Assembly: GCF_022581195.2 (NCBI RefSeq)
Contig: NC_061452.1
Span: 9,369,501-9,433,500, forward strand
Origin: Helicoverpa zea
Taxonomy: Eukaryota > Arthropoda > Insecta > Lepidoptera > Noctuidae
DNA: 64,000 bases
Direction: 5' to 3'
This document shows positions 22,354 to 33,852 of this stretch, in pieces. The notes beneath the pieces are model-generated. The model searched no databases and was not told the DNA's origin. It saw nothing but the letters and a program-made list of their open reading frames with translations. Made by a program: the position numbers and the translations under genes. Within the stretch, counting starts at the first letter, position 1; every line of letters begins with the position of its first letter.

Positions 22354-25166
22354 ATGCAGTCATTAGGCCGGTTTTGGAGAGCAAATGTGTAAGATTGATT
22401 GTGATTCTAAGTAGTGTTTGGCTTGATTTCTTATCCAAATTTCCCTATAATCATTCATCTCTACATCAACATGCTATATCATTGATCCCTTGCACCAATA
22501 TTGTGTTAAATTATGAAATGATTTTTTATTTAAGCTGCACTTCAGTTTAATGCCTAACCTCATAGAGACAGCAAGCATAGAATCAAAGTAGAACCCTTAG
22601 AAATGAGAGTACCTAAAGCCTTGAACCCGAGGATCCAAAGACGGATACTGTAAGTTGGTATTAAGTGATTTTAAATTAATTTTGTGAGTAATATTGTGAG
22701 TTCACTAACACAGTTCATGTTGTAGGTTTTATTCATGTATGCATGCATTGCCTTACATTGTTTCCTGTGCCTGTTTAGCTTTTCTATGTTGTGTGTGTAT
22801 TGTCTATGTGTCGTTGTGTGGAATTTGAACTGGTTGGTATTGGTATTATTTTGATGCACATCTGTTTGGGTGAGTTATTCTTCAAAGTATAAAGAATGTT
22901 ATATAACATTATATAATGTTTTAGGAAACGCTTTGGTGTATATAGTAAAGTACTACCAGAGGCTACAACCCCAAGTAGAATAGTACCTGATCATATTGAA
23001 AAACCAAAATATATATTAATAGCTGAGAAATTAGAGGTGCCTAAAGTACCTGAAATAAAAAATGCTGACCAAATTAGAGGCATGCAAATAAGCTGCAAGC
23101 TAGCAGCTAACATATTACAGAGACTGGGACAATTCATACAGGTATTGCTGCAAATATTTTATTTTACACTAGCTTTTGCCCGCGGCTTCGCTCCCGTCAA
23201 CTGACTTCTCTACTTTACCCTATTTTTTTTTTTCATAAGAACCTTCTCCTGACAATAACAAACACAACAAAAAAAGAATTAGCCAAATTGGTCCAGGCGT
23301 TGTTGAGTAATGCGCTTACCAACAAAGGAGATTGGGCAAGAATGTATGAAGTTTGGTCCAAATGTCCACCACGTACGAGACCTATATAATTAAATAGTCC
23401 ACTTAATTTAGAGCAACTTTTACTAAGAAAGTAAAAAAAAAACAATGACAAAAAAAAGTTATAGCCAAAAATGTATTCTTAATTTTCGGTAGATGTTTTA
23501 TGTTATCATTATTATTTTTTATTTTATTCCACTTCCATTTCCGTACGTTATCTTAAACTAAAATGAATAAGACACATTTGCATATAAACAGCCCATATTT
23601 TTTTGCCCGATGGATGTACAAATCACTAACCAATTGAGGCGCCAGAAGTGCTTGAATATACTCAGCGGTTCCTGGATCTAAGAAAGTTCGATGTAACTGG
23701 TGGGGTCTTCTCTCTAATAATGAACAATGCTATTTTGTCAGAAGTTACAGAAAGTACGAAAATCGAACGAAAATTAAATTGAAAAAATCTATAAATGTTT
23801 TATTTGATTTTGCTATAACTTTTTTCTGGCATTATATTTTTTTTTTACTTTCATAACAAAAAATGTTATATATTTAACGGGCTATCTAGCCATATAGGTC
23901 TCGTTCGTGGTGGACATTTGGACCGGAATCGCCCATTGTCCTTTGCGATTCATTTTTATATTATAGATTAGGATCTTTCAAAGCCACACTAATACTGAAA
24001 AAAAAAAAATATATTTTAGACATATATTTTAGTTCACTGCTCTAACATAAAAGTTTCTTTGTCATGATGAATACAGCACAGATAAAATACATGCCAAATT
24101 AATTGTGCTCCTCATTTTGTACAGAACCTCATGTAACACAAGCACTTTTATAAAGTTTTGCTTTTTCATAATTTTTTCAGCCGGGAGTGACAACGGATGA
24201 AATTGATGAATTGGCCCACAATATGTCTATTGACGCTGGAGCTTATCCATCACCATTACATTACAATGGTTTCCCAAAGAGTGTGTGTACATCTGTCAAC
24301 AATGTTGTTGTCCATGGTATACCCGATCTGAGGCCACTAGAGAACGGAGATATTGTTAATGTGGACATAACAGTTAGTATTATTATTTTTATAAATGAAA
24401 AAGTTCTGTTATCTTGTAAATTTCTGTACATTATAAATTGATGAGTTGTCTGCAGGTATTTTACAAAGGCTTTCATGGAGATTGCTCAAAGACTTTCCTT
24501 GTTGGTGATGTGGATGATAGAGGCTTACAACTTGTGCAAGTTACTGAGGACTGTTTAGACCTTGTGAGTAATTCAGAATTTTGATTAGACAACCACACAC
24601 ACATATTTATAATTTATTTATTGTCAAAAAAATGTGATGACCAGTATCAGCATCTATCATACTGAAGATAGTACTTAGGTGTTTTATTGATTAAAATGTA
24701 ACAATAAATGCTCACACTATGTTCTAGCATCTTGGTTAATGTTTCAGGCTATAAAATGGTGTGGTCCAGGTGTGCCATTTTCACAAATCGGTCACAGAAT
24801 ATACAAACATGCAAAAAAATATGGCCTAACTGTAATTCCTTCTGTACTTGGTCATGGGATTGGGGAGTATTTCCATGGCCCTCCCGAAGTCCACCACACA
24901 AGTGAGTTACATTCACAACATTTTGTTTACCTCCATCAATTTTATCTTCTCCTAATTCTAATATCTTTTCCATAGTTAACAAGTACCCAGGGTTTATGCA
25001 ACCAGGTATGGTGTTCACTATTGAGCCTGCGATATCACATGGTAGTGAACATACAGTACTACTGGAAGATGGCTGGACGTTATTGACGGAGGATGGCTCT
25101 CGATGTGCTCAAGCAGAACATACAGTTTTAATTACTGAAAATGGAGCTGAGATATTGACCAAATAA
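22354..25166 (+). CDS. Metap1d: Methionine aminopeptidase 1D, mitochondrial
   Basis: Six exons (22354-22388, 22925-23141, 24181-24372, 24456-24563, 24748-24901, 24976-25166) join to 298 aa. The first residues MQSLGRFWRANVKRFGVYSK are basic and acid-free, as in a mitochondrial presequence. The pita-bread fold is recognisable: AYPSPLHYNGFPKSVCTSVN, HGIPDLRPLENGDIVNVD, HGDCSKTFLVG, GHGIGEYFHGPPEVHH, FTIEPA and QAEHTVLIT. All five metal ligands are present: Asp in VNVD, Asp in HGD, His in GHGIG, Glu in TIEP and Glu in QAEH. The enzyme removes initiator methionine in mitochondria. Exon 2 to exon 3 spans a 1-kb intron with repeat debris. AATAAA at 25630 is the likely poly(A) signal. Confidence 0.94.
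23165..23240. repeat. LINE/SINE-like fragment in MetAP1D intron 2
   Basis: The block tagcttttgcccgcggcttc, followed by gctcccgt and a T-run, resembles a widespread lepidopteran interspersed repeat. A cousin occurs near 58147 (tgttgcccgcaacttcgtct). The family name is not assigned. Confidence 0.5.
23270..23965. mobile_element. Imperfect inverted-repeat element in MetAP1D intron 2
   Basis: The left arm contains ggtccaaatgtccaccacgt then acgagacctatat. The right arm holds the reverse complement in the same order (atataggtctcgt, then ggtggacatttggacc). Similarity extends over about 170 bp per arm, with indels. It is non-coding. Confidence 0.7.
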
Positions 25167-25237
25167 AAATACGCTGCAGCAGGGTGGCCAACTTGATTAG
25201 ATAAGATTTACTGGTTACCAAAATCAACTGACCATTA

Positions 25238-25375
25238 GGGCCTATGCACACCACGTTTTTTAAACGCGCCGTCGACGCGCGTTTGTAGCGATACAGACGC
25301 GATTCGCACGCAAGTCAGGACTGCAGCAGGATAAAATCTGCGTGCGCGTTTAAAAAACGTGGTGCGCATAGGCCC
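25238..25375. mobile_element. PIF/Harbinger-type MITE, TTA duplication
   Basis: This 138-bp element has inverted ends of about 33 bp (gggcctatgcacaccacg, then a T-run and aaacgcgc). It is flanked by TTA at 25235-25237 and 25376-25378. The 3-bp TWA target fits PIF/Harbinger. It lies 71 bp after the MetAP1D stop, inside its 3' UTR if the signal at 25630 is used. Confidence 0.8.
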
Positions 25376-25581
25376 TTATCCTGTTGGTTACCCTGAACTT
25401 ATATCCTTAGTATAATAATAGAAATGTGATAGATAGCTACATAATTAGACAAATTTTACCAATCAATATATAGTTACAATAACTGTGATAATTCTCTCTT
25501 TGTGTATTATAAAATAATTTACTGTGTGTGTGATAGTTAAAGTATTGGCCTGTTGTATTACTTGTATTTATTTCATTGTTG

Positions 25582-26791
25582 TCATGTTCTGTTGTAATTG
25601 GTTGTTGAGTTTAACTATGGGTATCAATGAAATAAAATTTCAAATAGCGTGTAATGTTTCTTTTATTTTGCTTGATAAATCTTAAATTAAAAACATGTAA
25701 CTTGGTACATTAAAAGCACAAGCACAATAATTATCACTCATATGTCAGTCAATAGATAAAACTTTGAAGGCGTAGAAGGAAGGTATCGATTGAGTCGGTA
25801 ACATGTGGATAATATGTAATAGGACAAAGGCGTAACCAATGGGACGTAAACACACTCCCAGGGATTAAATATTCGCTCTACGCTCCGGGTTCCACCACAT
25901 CCAGTCGAAAGAGTTTGGTCCCATAGAATATCCAGCTACGCCTCGACGACTAAGTACTAATGTGACATGTGATTATATGTTAGGAGGAAGAATTAACAAT
26001 AATGACTAGGTCTCAAATTCATATAGTTAAATTATTTTAACTGCCATTACACTAGGTACAAGCATTTTTAAACAAGATTTGAGGGACTCGAAGAATGTCT
26101 TAAAATCTTAAAATATAATTAACATTGGACTAGTAAACTGTAAAAGTTACGAACACAGATCATAAACCCTGCAAAAAGAAGGTAGGTAGTCAATAAATGC
26201 GTTTTATATTTATCAGTAAAATTATAAACCTAATGTTTTAAACCTGTACTATTGTAGTATCAATAATCTTATTGGATAAGTATAATATAGTATTGAAGTA
26301 CATAGTTAATGTTACTCATAATAGAGAAATTGTAAAATATTTAATAGGTACAATTTTAAGTGTAAATATTTTAGGTAAAATAAATATTTCAAGATTTAGA
26401 ACAATAGATAAGATTTCCTTAAATTGCATAATTAAATTAATACATAGGTGGAAGTGGAAGGACGTAAACAACTCTTATCTCCTTAGAAATGAATCATACA
26501 ATTCAAACTTTGGATTAACCCTTACCGTAAGCGAATATTCGTAAATATATTTTTGGTATTTTTATCAATTTTCTAAGGGTGCTAGGGAAGAATAAAAAGA
26601 GTGTATAAAAGTTGTTACAAAATTATTAAATAGTTTAACAACATACAAAAGCTACTTGCGACCATATACACTACTATAAAGTTACTTAAATATTAATTTA
26701 TATCACTCAAGGTAACACACAATCCATAAACAAGGATTACCTCAGTCAAAATGAGAATAAATACGATTCACATATATTCGAATAATAATAT
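25582..26791. repeat. Duplicated unit A, first copy
   Basis: These 1210 bp are nearly identical to 31875-33085; the one difference noticed is tacgaac at 26148 against tacaaac at 32443. The unit includes the MetAP1D poly(A) signal. Unit A and the segment 31546-31874 together form the first copy of a tandem duplication, separated by the LTR element. Confidence 0.9.
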
Positions 26792-27038
26792 TGTTAGCTG
26801 CCAGTGGTTACATAAAGGGCAGCAGAGACGAGCGACCATCGACACCCCACCATTCAGTCGTGTATCTCTGCTTGGAGGATTCCATTTTCGAACGTCATCG
26901 TGACAAGACATGCTATAGTTTGACGGGAATACGATTTTGCCGCGCTTTGGGATACTTTGGTTCAATCGTAGTTGATTTTAATGTTAAAACTATTTCTTGT
27001 TATTTCCTTGTTAAACAAACCTGCTTCTGGTTCTTAAA
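26792..27038 (+). repeat. 5' long terminal repeat
   Basis: It matches 31299-31545 with one noticed substitution. The small ORF within it is shared by both repeats and is not evidence of a gene. Confidence 0.88.
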
Positions 27039-29299
27039 ATCAGAAGTGGGATAGTCTCACTCCCACTATAAAGTTTTTGATTTCAGTTTAGATTCATTGG
27101 CACTTTTTATTAAGTACGACACGGTGTAAGGAAACCCGCCGACCAAAGTTTTTGCTGTTCTATTTTAATTTTGTAATGGATTGCAGTGCGCTGCATAGAT
27201 TGGTATATTCAAGATGCTATGCAGGCAGCGTAAGTGATACCAATAAATATGTTGGTTGGTTTACTTGTTGTGGAACAAAAATAATACGGAAGGTCTATCG
27301 TATTCTGAAGAGTTAATGACATCAATGCCCAAATAACTGGAAGAATACATTGAAGGATAGCATTAATGTGGACTGCATAAATTCCATTATTGGAAAAATC
27401 ACAAAGGAACATTGGTTTTATTTATTTTTATGGAAATAACAGATATAACGATGAAATAAGTTGAGAAGTTATGATGCTTCCGATTTATAGCGCAAGCAGT
27501 GCCTATTGCTTGAGCTTAGAACGGTGATGCTGTTGGGACTCTTGTGTGCTTCGGGCGGAATGAGTTTCTGCTTATGTATTGCCGTGGTGTCTGTGAACAA
27601 CATGCTTTGCTCCCACTATGTTCCAGATGTTACGAGAAGTATCCTGTAATGTGCCTACCTGTATGTAAATGGTGAGATCAATCCGGTTTTATTTAGCCTT
27701 TATTGTAATACATGACTTGTAATCCATTTTGGTAACTTATTGGTTAAAAACATACAGAAAGTGTTGAGTGAAACCTTGAGTTAGAATCTCAGGTGCCACC
27801 GCTAATGACCAACGGGTTGATTTTTTAATACAAAACTTAGATAAATGTTTTAAAGCTTGAACAAAATGATATACAAGCTGGAATAATAATGTGCATCTTT
27901 TGTTTGCATTTAAAATGTTTTTGTCCCATGAAATCGAATAACTAACAGGCTTATTATGTAAATGAGCTCAGTAATGTTTATTCCTAATCTTTCTGCTTAT
28001 GAGAGTTTCAACAAGTACACAGAAATATAAGTTTACTGCTGTTGTGATATAACTGCACTCTGTTTTGATATTGACTTGCTCAATTTCCTTACACCAAAGT
28101 GGAATAGTTCAAATTGTGCATCAGCCTCTAGATTTATTAGTTTGATTTATTTATCTATTTCTACTTTTGATTCTATTGAGTTGTGCAGTATCTATGATGG
28201 ATATCAGGGTGACTTGGAAAAGACCCATTGGCCTGTCTGATGGCATTGAGGTGCCCGAAAAGAGACTTGTGTACTCTTTTAAACTCTTTGGTACAGGTTT
28301 GTAAACTCTTTGGTACAGTTGGTGTTATGCCGCTGTAGTTGTGGCCTTCGAAGGCCTGTAGAGCTCAAGAAAGGGATACAACCAATATCTAAGATCCCAA
28401 TGGAAGGCAATGGCGTAATTCGCATTTTATAAATTGAAAGTCTGTTTACCGACCTTGGTTATTATTTCATTTTACTGATTATGTAATTTGGGTGCATTAA
28501 TTGGTGATGTCAACTTTCAAATCTGTAACATGACAATGCATGAGAGTCTTTCAATTGAATGTTTGTTTGCTATAGCCAGATGCTTGCTTGCTTGTCTTTT
28601 GACTACAGGTTTTGAGGATAAGCCTAAGCCAGAAAACACTATGAGGTCACCAATTTGAGAACTATGCAAGGTGATGGTGTAAGCGCTGCACGTGCTGTGC
28701 CACTTGACATACTACGAGTGCTGTGACACTTCAAGCGCCTCGGTGCTGTGCTGCTGCATGAGTTTTGCATGCTGTATAGGGTGCCAACTGCCAGTACCTC
28801 GTTTGGCATACTCCAGTAATGATAGCCAGTGGATGGTAGACCTGGTATATCATGCATCGAGGTCAGGTGATCTGTTCTATTTTTCATATGGCTTTTTGAT
28901 TCCATATTGGAAGCTATTATGCTCTTACCTGTATTAAGAGGAAAAATGTGTTATAATGTACCAACCATTGGTATTGTTGCTCATGAGTATGCTGTGTAGC
29001 AAAATATGAAGTAAAGTTAATTACACGTAATTTACTAAAACATAATGATGGTTGTGTTTTGATTTTGAGTGTTGCTGACACATGATTAGTACTGACACTA
29101 TTTCTGAGACAGGGTTCCAAAGTTGAGTTTGTCAAGGTTATGCCTCGAATTTATTTCTTTAAAAGCGAAAAGCTTACCAGATTTTGATGGTCAGAAGTGG
29201 CCGAGCGAAATGTATGTCGTGAGTGCTTGTTCACAGAGTTGTACACAAAAATATGTAACGGCGGTGTCGCAGCAAACCAGCGCTGTAGTACCGGTGCGG

Positions 29300-29620
29300 C
29301 TGGTCTTAGCATCAGCGCCACTGTGTGGGTGCTGCTGGTGGCGGCACGAGCGCTGCTGAGCCGGTGCTGCTGGTTGCGGCACGAGCGCTGCTGAGCCGGT
29401 GCTGCTGGTCGCGGCACGAGCGCTGCTGATCCGGTGCTGCTGGTCGCGGCACGAGCACTGTTGAGCCGGTGCTGCTGGTCGTGGCACGAGTACTGCTGAG
29501 CCGGTGCTGCTGGTCGCGGCACGAGCGCTGCTGAGCCGGTGCTGCTGGTGGCGGCACGAGTACCGCTGAGCCGGTGCTGCTGATTGCGGCACGAGTGCTG
29601 CTGTGCCGGTGCTGCTGGCA
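29300..29620. repeat. 35-bp GC-rich tandem array
   Basis: The word gcacgag recurs at 29344, 29379, 29414 and 29449 and onwards at 35-bp spacing, for about nine units. The unit is ggtgctgctggtcgcggcac followed by gagcgctgctgagcc, with minor variants. The minus strand has no stops in any frame, so overlapping ORFs of alanine-, serine- and glutamine-rich peptide appear in all three. Confidence 0.9.
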
Positions 29621-30212
29621 GATTGCTGTCGTAGCTTGCCATGATGACGTCAATGTGGCGTTGAAAGAAGACGACTCTGGTGGTGGAGTTGCTACCGAGT
29701 CGAGTGGACGCTGTGGTCTGCTCAGCCTTATTGAAAGTTGAGAGCATGCTAGTGGTGCTGATGTGTTGGGCCACTGATTGACGTGGTATTGTTGCGATAA
29801 TCCATGTTGGATTATATATCACGTTGTGACACTGATTCTGTCATTCACGATGCACTGAATTTTATCTATATTCGTGTAAAGTCTGAAGTATTTGTTCTTA
29901 GTAACATCTTTCTACAGACCTTTGCCCGGGGGCGCTTGAGTGCACGCTTGCGCCCACGGTATAACTAACAAGTAAATTTTATTCCTTCTTACATTTTTCT
30001 TATGATATATGCTTCAGCCTTATACACGGTACCTTCTTCTTCTTCTTGGCGAGTCGATGGCAACTTAAATTTTGGAGGCCCAATATTTCGCTGTACACGG
30101 TACCAAGTTAATAATTATATGATTGATATTGAATAATTTACATGATTGATACACGGATTGATATTGAATAATTTACATGATTTCTTTATATGTTGTATGT
30201 GTGTACGTGTAT

Positions 30213-30750
30213 GAGTAAACACTGGGAGGTATGCAAACTTTGGAGCCTATGCCTATGGTGTGGAAACCTTGCGCGGTATGCAAACTTTTGAGCCTATGCC
30301 GGCGAGTCACTGGGAGGTATGCAAACTTATGGAGCCTATGCCTACAGTGCGGAAACCTTGCGCGGTATGCAAACTTTTGAGCCTATGCCGGCGAGTCACT
30401 GGGAGGTATGCAAACTTTTGGAGCCTATGCCTACGGTGCGGAAACCTTGCGCGGTATGCAAACTTTTGAGCCTATGCCGGCGAGTCACTGGGAGGTATGC
30501 AAACTTTTGGAGCCTATGCCTACGGTGCGGAAACCTTGCGCGGTATGCAAACTTTTGAGCCTATGCCGGCGAGTCACTGGGAGGTATGCAAACTTTTGGA
30601 GCCTATGCCTACGGTGCGGAAACCTTGCGCGGTATGCAAACTTTTGAGCCTATGCCGGCGAGTCACTGGGAGGTAGGCAAACTTTTGGAGCCTATGCCTA
30701 CGGTGCGGAAATCTTATGCGATATACAAACTTTTGAGCTTATGTCGGCGA
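30213..30750. repeat. 89-bp dimeric tandem array
   Basis: The word gcgagtcac recurs at 30302, 30391, 30480, 30569, 30658 and 30747, exactly 89 bp apart. Each unit is two related half-units sharing ggtatgcaaacttttg and gagcctatgcc. The last unit is diverged. The plus-strand ORFs here are products of the array. Confidence 0.92.
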
Positions 30751-31070
30751 GTCACTGGGTGGTATACCAGTGTTTTGTTTTTTATTTTGAACCAATTATT
30801 TGATTTAAAGTTGATGTTATTAATTTTCGAGTCGCTGGGTGGTATACCAGTGTTTTGTTATTTATTTTGAACCAATTATTTGATTTAAAGTTGATGTTAT
30901 TTATTTTCGAGTCACTGGGTGGTATACCAGTGTTTTGTTATTTATTTTGAACCAATCATTTGATTTAAAGTTGATGTTATTTATTTTCGAGTCGCTGGGT
31001 GGTATACCAGTGTTCTGTTATTAATTTTGTACCTGTTATTTGATTTAAAGTTGATGTTATTTATTTTTCA
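30751..31070. repeat. 80-bp tandem array
   Basis: Units start at 30751, 30831, 30911 and 30991 with gtcactgggtggtataccag (or gtcgctggg). Each contains gatttaaagttgatgttatt. It joins the 89-bp array directly, the shared word being gagtcactggg, so one array may have seeded the other. Confidence 0.92.
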
Positions 31071-31298
31071 TTGTTTAAATGAATTAGTTCTTTGTTTGAG
31101 GTTTGTAATACCTCGAATAATGTTTATTCTGAAAGTTTCATGTGTCCAGAAAACGATGACGAGCACGTTAACCAATCGAGATTCAATTATGACGAAATTG
31201 AGCCAGGTCCAACTCGCTTATTGAATGTGCAGGTGTTCCGAGACACAACCAGGCTCAGCCAGATCCTGCCGAGGACGTCAGGGTGTCAGGAGAGGCCG

Positions 31299-31545
31299 TG
31301 TTAGCTGCTAGTGGTTACATAAAGGGCAGCAGAGACGAGCGACCATCGACACCCCACCATTCAGTCGTGTATCTCTGCTTGGAGGATTCCATTTTCGAAC
31401 GTCATCGTGACAAGACATGCTATAGTTTGACGGGAATACGATTTTGCCGCGCTTTGGGATACTTTGGTTCAATCGTAGTTGATTTTAATGTTAAAACTAT
31501 TTCTTGTTATTTCCTTGTTAAACAAACCTGCTTCTGGTTCTTAAA
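31299..31545 (+). repeat. 3' long terminal repeat
   Basis: It is the partner of 26792-27038. It is preceded by a purine-rich stretch (tcaggagaggccg) that could serve as polypurine tract. Confidence 0.88.
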
Positions 31546-31874
31546 AATATTTTATATACTCTTTCACAATAACGACAAATAGAAAGAAAATGCAGAACAT
31601 CCAAAACACTACTCACTTGTTACTCATATAAAATTGAAATTTTAAGCACTAGCCTCTCGATTAAAGTTACCTACGCTTAATATTTAACTATCTAATTATA
31701 TCAAAATCAGCTAATCTTTTTAAGGGGAATAGAAGTGCCCTGAATTATTATATAATTTGCCATATCCATTATGTAGTTATTATTTTATTCAAAATTATCT
31801 GAGAAATGTATATAATTTTCTAACATATTCTTATGTAGGTTTCTGTCTGATTACATAACTGCATAATTATATAT
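31546..31874. repeat. Duplicated unit S, first copy
   Basis: It repeats at 33081-33403 with tiny differences (an extra tat at gaattattatataa; ctgtctg against ctgactg). It belongs to the first tandem unit and was pushed away from unit A by the LTR insertion. Confidence 0.88.
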
Positions 31875-33085
31875 TCATGTTCTGTTGTAATTGGTTGTTG
31901 AGTTTAACTATGGGTATCAATGAAATAAAATTTCAAATAGCGTGTAATGTTTCTTTTATTTTGCTTGATAAATCTTAAATTAAAAACATGTAACTTGGTA
32001 CATTAAAAGCACAAGCACAATAATTATCACTCATATGTCAGTCAATAGATAAAACTTTGAAGGCGTAGAAGGAAGGTATCGATTGAGTCGGTAACATGTG
32101 GATAATATGTAATAGGACAAAGGCGTAACCAATGGGACGTAAACACACTCCCAGGGATTAAATATTCGCTCTACGCTCCGGGTTCCACCACATCCAGTCG
32201 AAAGAGTTTGGTCCCATAGAATATCCAGCTACGCCTCGACGACTAAGTACTAATGTGACATGTGATTATATGTTAGGAGGAAGAATTAACAATAATGACT
32301 AGGTCTCAAATTCATATAGTTAAATTATTTTAACTGCCATTACACTAGGTACAAGCATTTTTAAACAAGATTTGAGGGACTCGAAGAATGTCTTAAAATC
32401 TTAAAATATAATTAACATTGGACTAGTAAACTGTAAAAGTTACAAACACAGATCATAAACCCTGCAAAAAGAAGGTAGGTAGTCAATAAATGCGTTTTAT
32501 ATTTATCAGTAAAATTATAAACCTAATGTTTTAAACCTGTACTATTGTAGTATCAATAATCTTATTGGATAAGTATAATATAGTATTGAAGTACATAGTT
32601 AATGTTACTCATAATAGAGAAATTGTAAAATATTTAATAGGTACAATTTTAAGTGTAAATATTTTAGGTAAAATAAATATTTCAAGATTTAGAACAATAG
32701 ATAAGATTTCCTTAAATTGCATAATTAAATTAATACATAGGTGGAAGTGGAAGGACGTAAACAACTCTTATCTCCTTAGAAATGAATCATACAATTCAAA
32801 CTTTGGATTAACCCTTACCGTAAGCGAATATTCGTAAATATATTTTTGGTATTTTTATCAATTTTCTAAGGGTGCTAGGGAAGAATAAAAAGAGTGTATA
32901 AAAGTTGTTACAAAATTATTAAATAGTTTAACAACATACAAAAGCTACTTGCGACCATATACACTACTATAAAGTTACTTAAATATTAATTTATATCACT
33001 CAAGGTAACACACAATCCATAAACAAGGATTACCTCAGTCAAAATGAGAATAAATACGATTCACATATATTCGAATAATAATATT
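31875..33085. repeat. Duplicated unit A, second copy
   Basis: This is a near-identical copy of 25582-26791, including the MetAP1D poly(A) hexamer (near 31923). It continues without a break into unit S, preserving the pre-insertion site of the LTR element. The 90-codon ORF present in both copies has low-complexity content and is unlikely to be a gene. Confidence 0.9.
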
Positions 33086-33403
33086 TTATATACTCTTTCA
33101 CAATAACGACAAATAGAAAGAAAATGCAGAACATCCAAAACACTACTCACTTGTTACTCATATAAAATTGAAATTTTAAGCACTAGCCTCTCGATTAAAG
33201 TTACCTACGCTTAATATTTAACTATCTAATTATATCAAAATCAGCTAATCTTTTTAAGGGGAATAGAAGTGCCCTGAATTATATAATTTGCCATATCCAT
33301 TATGTAGTTATTATTTTATTCAAAATTATCTGAGAAATGTATATAATTTTCTAACATATTCTTATGTAGGTTTCTGACTGATTACATAACTGCATAATTA
33401 TAT
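33081..33403. repeat. Duplicated unit S, second copy
   Basis: It matches 31546-31874. The downstream sequence then diverges (catttaaatttaaaaac), marking the right limit of the duplication. Confidence 0.88.
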
Positions 33404-33852
33404 CATTTAAATTTAAAAACTACTAATAATGTATAATCTCAATATTTATTCAGTTAAACCTACATAACAATATTGTGGGTATAGCTTTTAACTGTTTGAT
33501 TCTATTAATATTTGTGCATTATCTTTGTGTTTTGTGGAAAAAATTCGTTAATTTATTGTGCTTGAAAATTTTAAGGTATTTTTAATACAACATTGGGGAC
33601 AACAATAACTAATCAAGTCAAAAATCTCTCTAAATTATGACACAAGGAGATATTAAACTAATAAATACAATAAACTGTATTATTGGTAGCAATAAATGAT
33701 AATTTTTACATTCAGTATGTAAGGTGGGAAGAAACTTCTAAGGTACATACAAAACAAAGATTATTAAAACATAATCAACATAACACAAACCATTTGGGTC
33801 ATGGAACTAACTTTAAAACAATATTTCACTATCTATCAGCACATAATTTGTA

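Larger units (their letters stand above)
26792..31545 (+). mobile_element. Non-autonomous LTR retrotransposon derivative (LARD-like)
   Basis: Two 247-bp terminal repeats (26792-27038 and 31299-31545) begin tgttagctgc and end ggttcttaaa. They differ at one noticed site (gctgccagtgg against gctgctagtgg). The flanks are AATAT on both sides (26787-26791, 31546-31550). The uninterrupted target survives in the second duplicated unit near 33078-33090, which proves the insertion. The 4.26-kb interior shows no protease, reverse transcriptase or integrase motif; only a short acidic coding-like relic near 31140-31290 precedes the 3' repeat. Three tandem arrays fill the second half. Mobilisation in trans by a Gypsy-like relative is inferred. 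The primer-binding site was not identified. Confidence 0.85.

Noticed and set aside
26272..26544. 90-codon ORF present in both A units
   Set aside because: It is identical because the DNA is duplicated. The peptide is rich in Ile, Asn and Lys as expected of AT-rich DNA and lacks any motif.
30260..30870. Repeated ORFs of about 79 codons over the 89-bp array
   Set aside because: They arise from the array period and the absence of stops. No start context, homologue or interruption pattern suggests selection.
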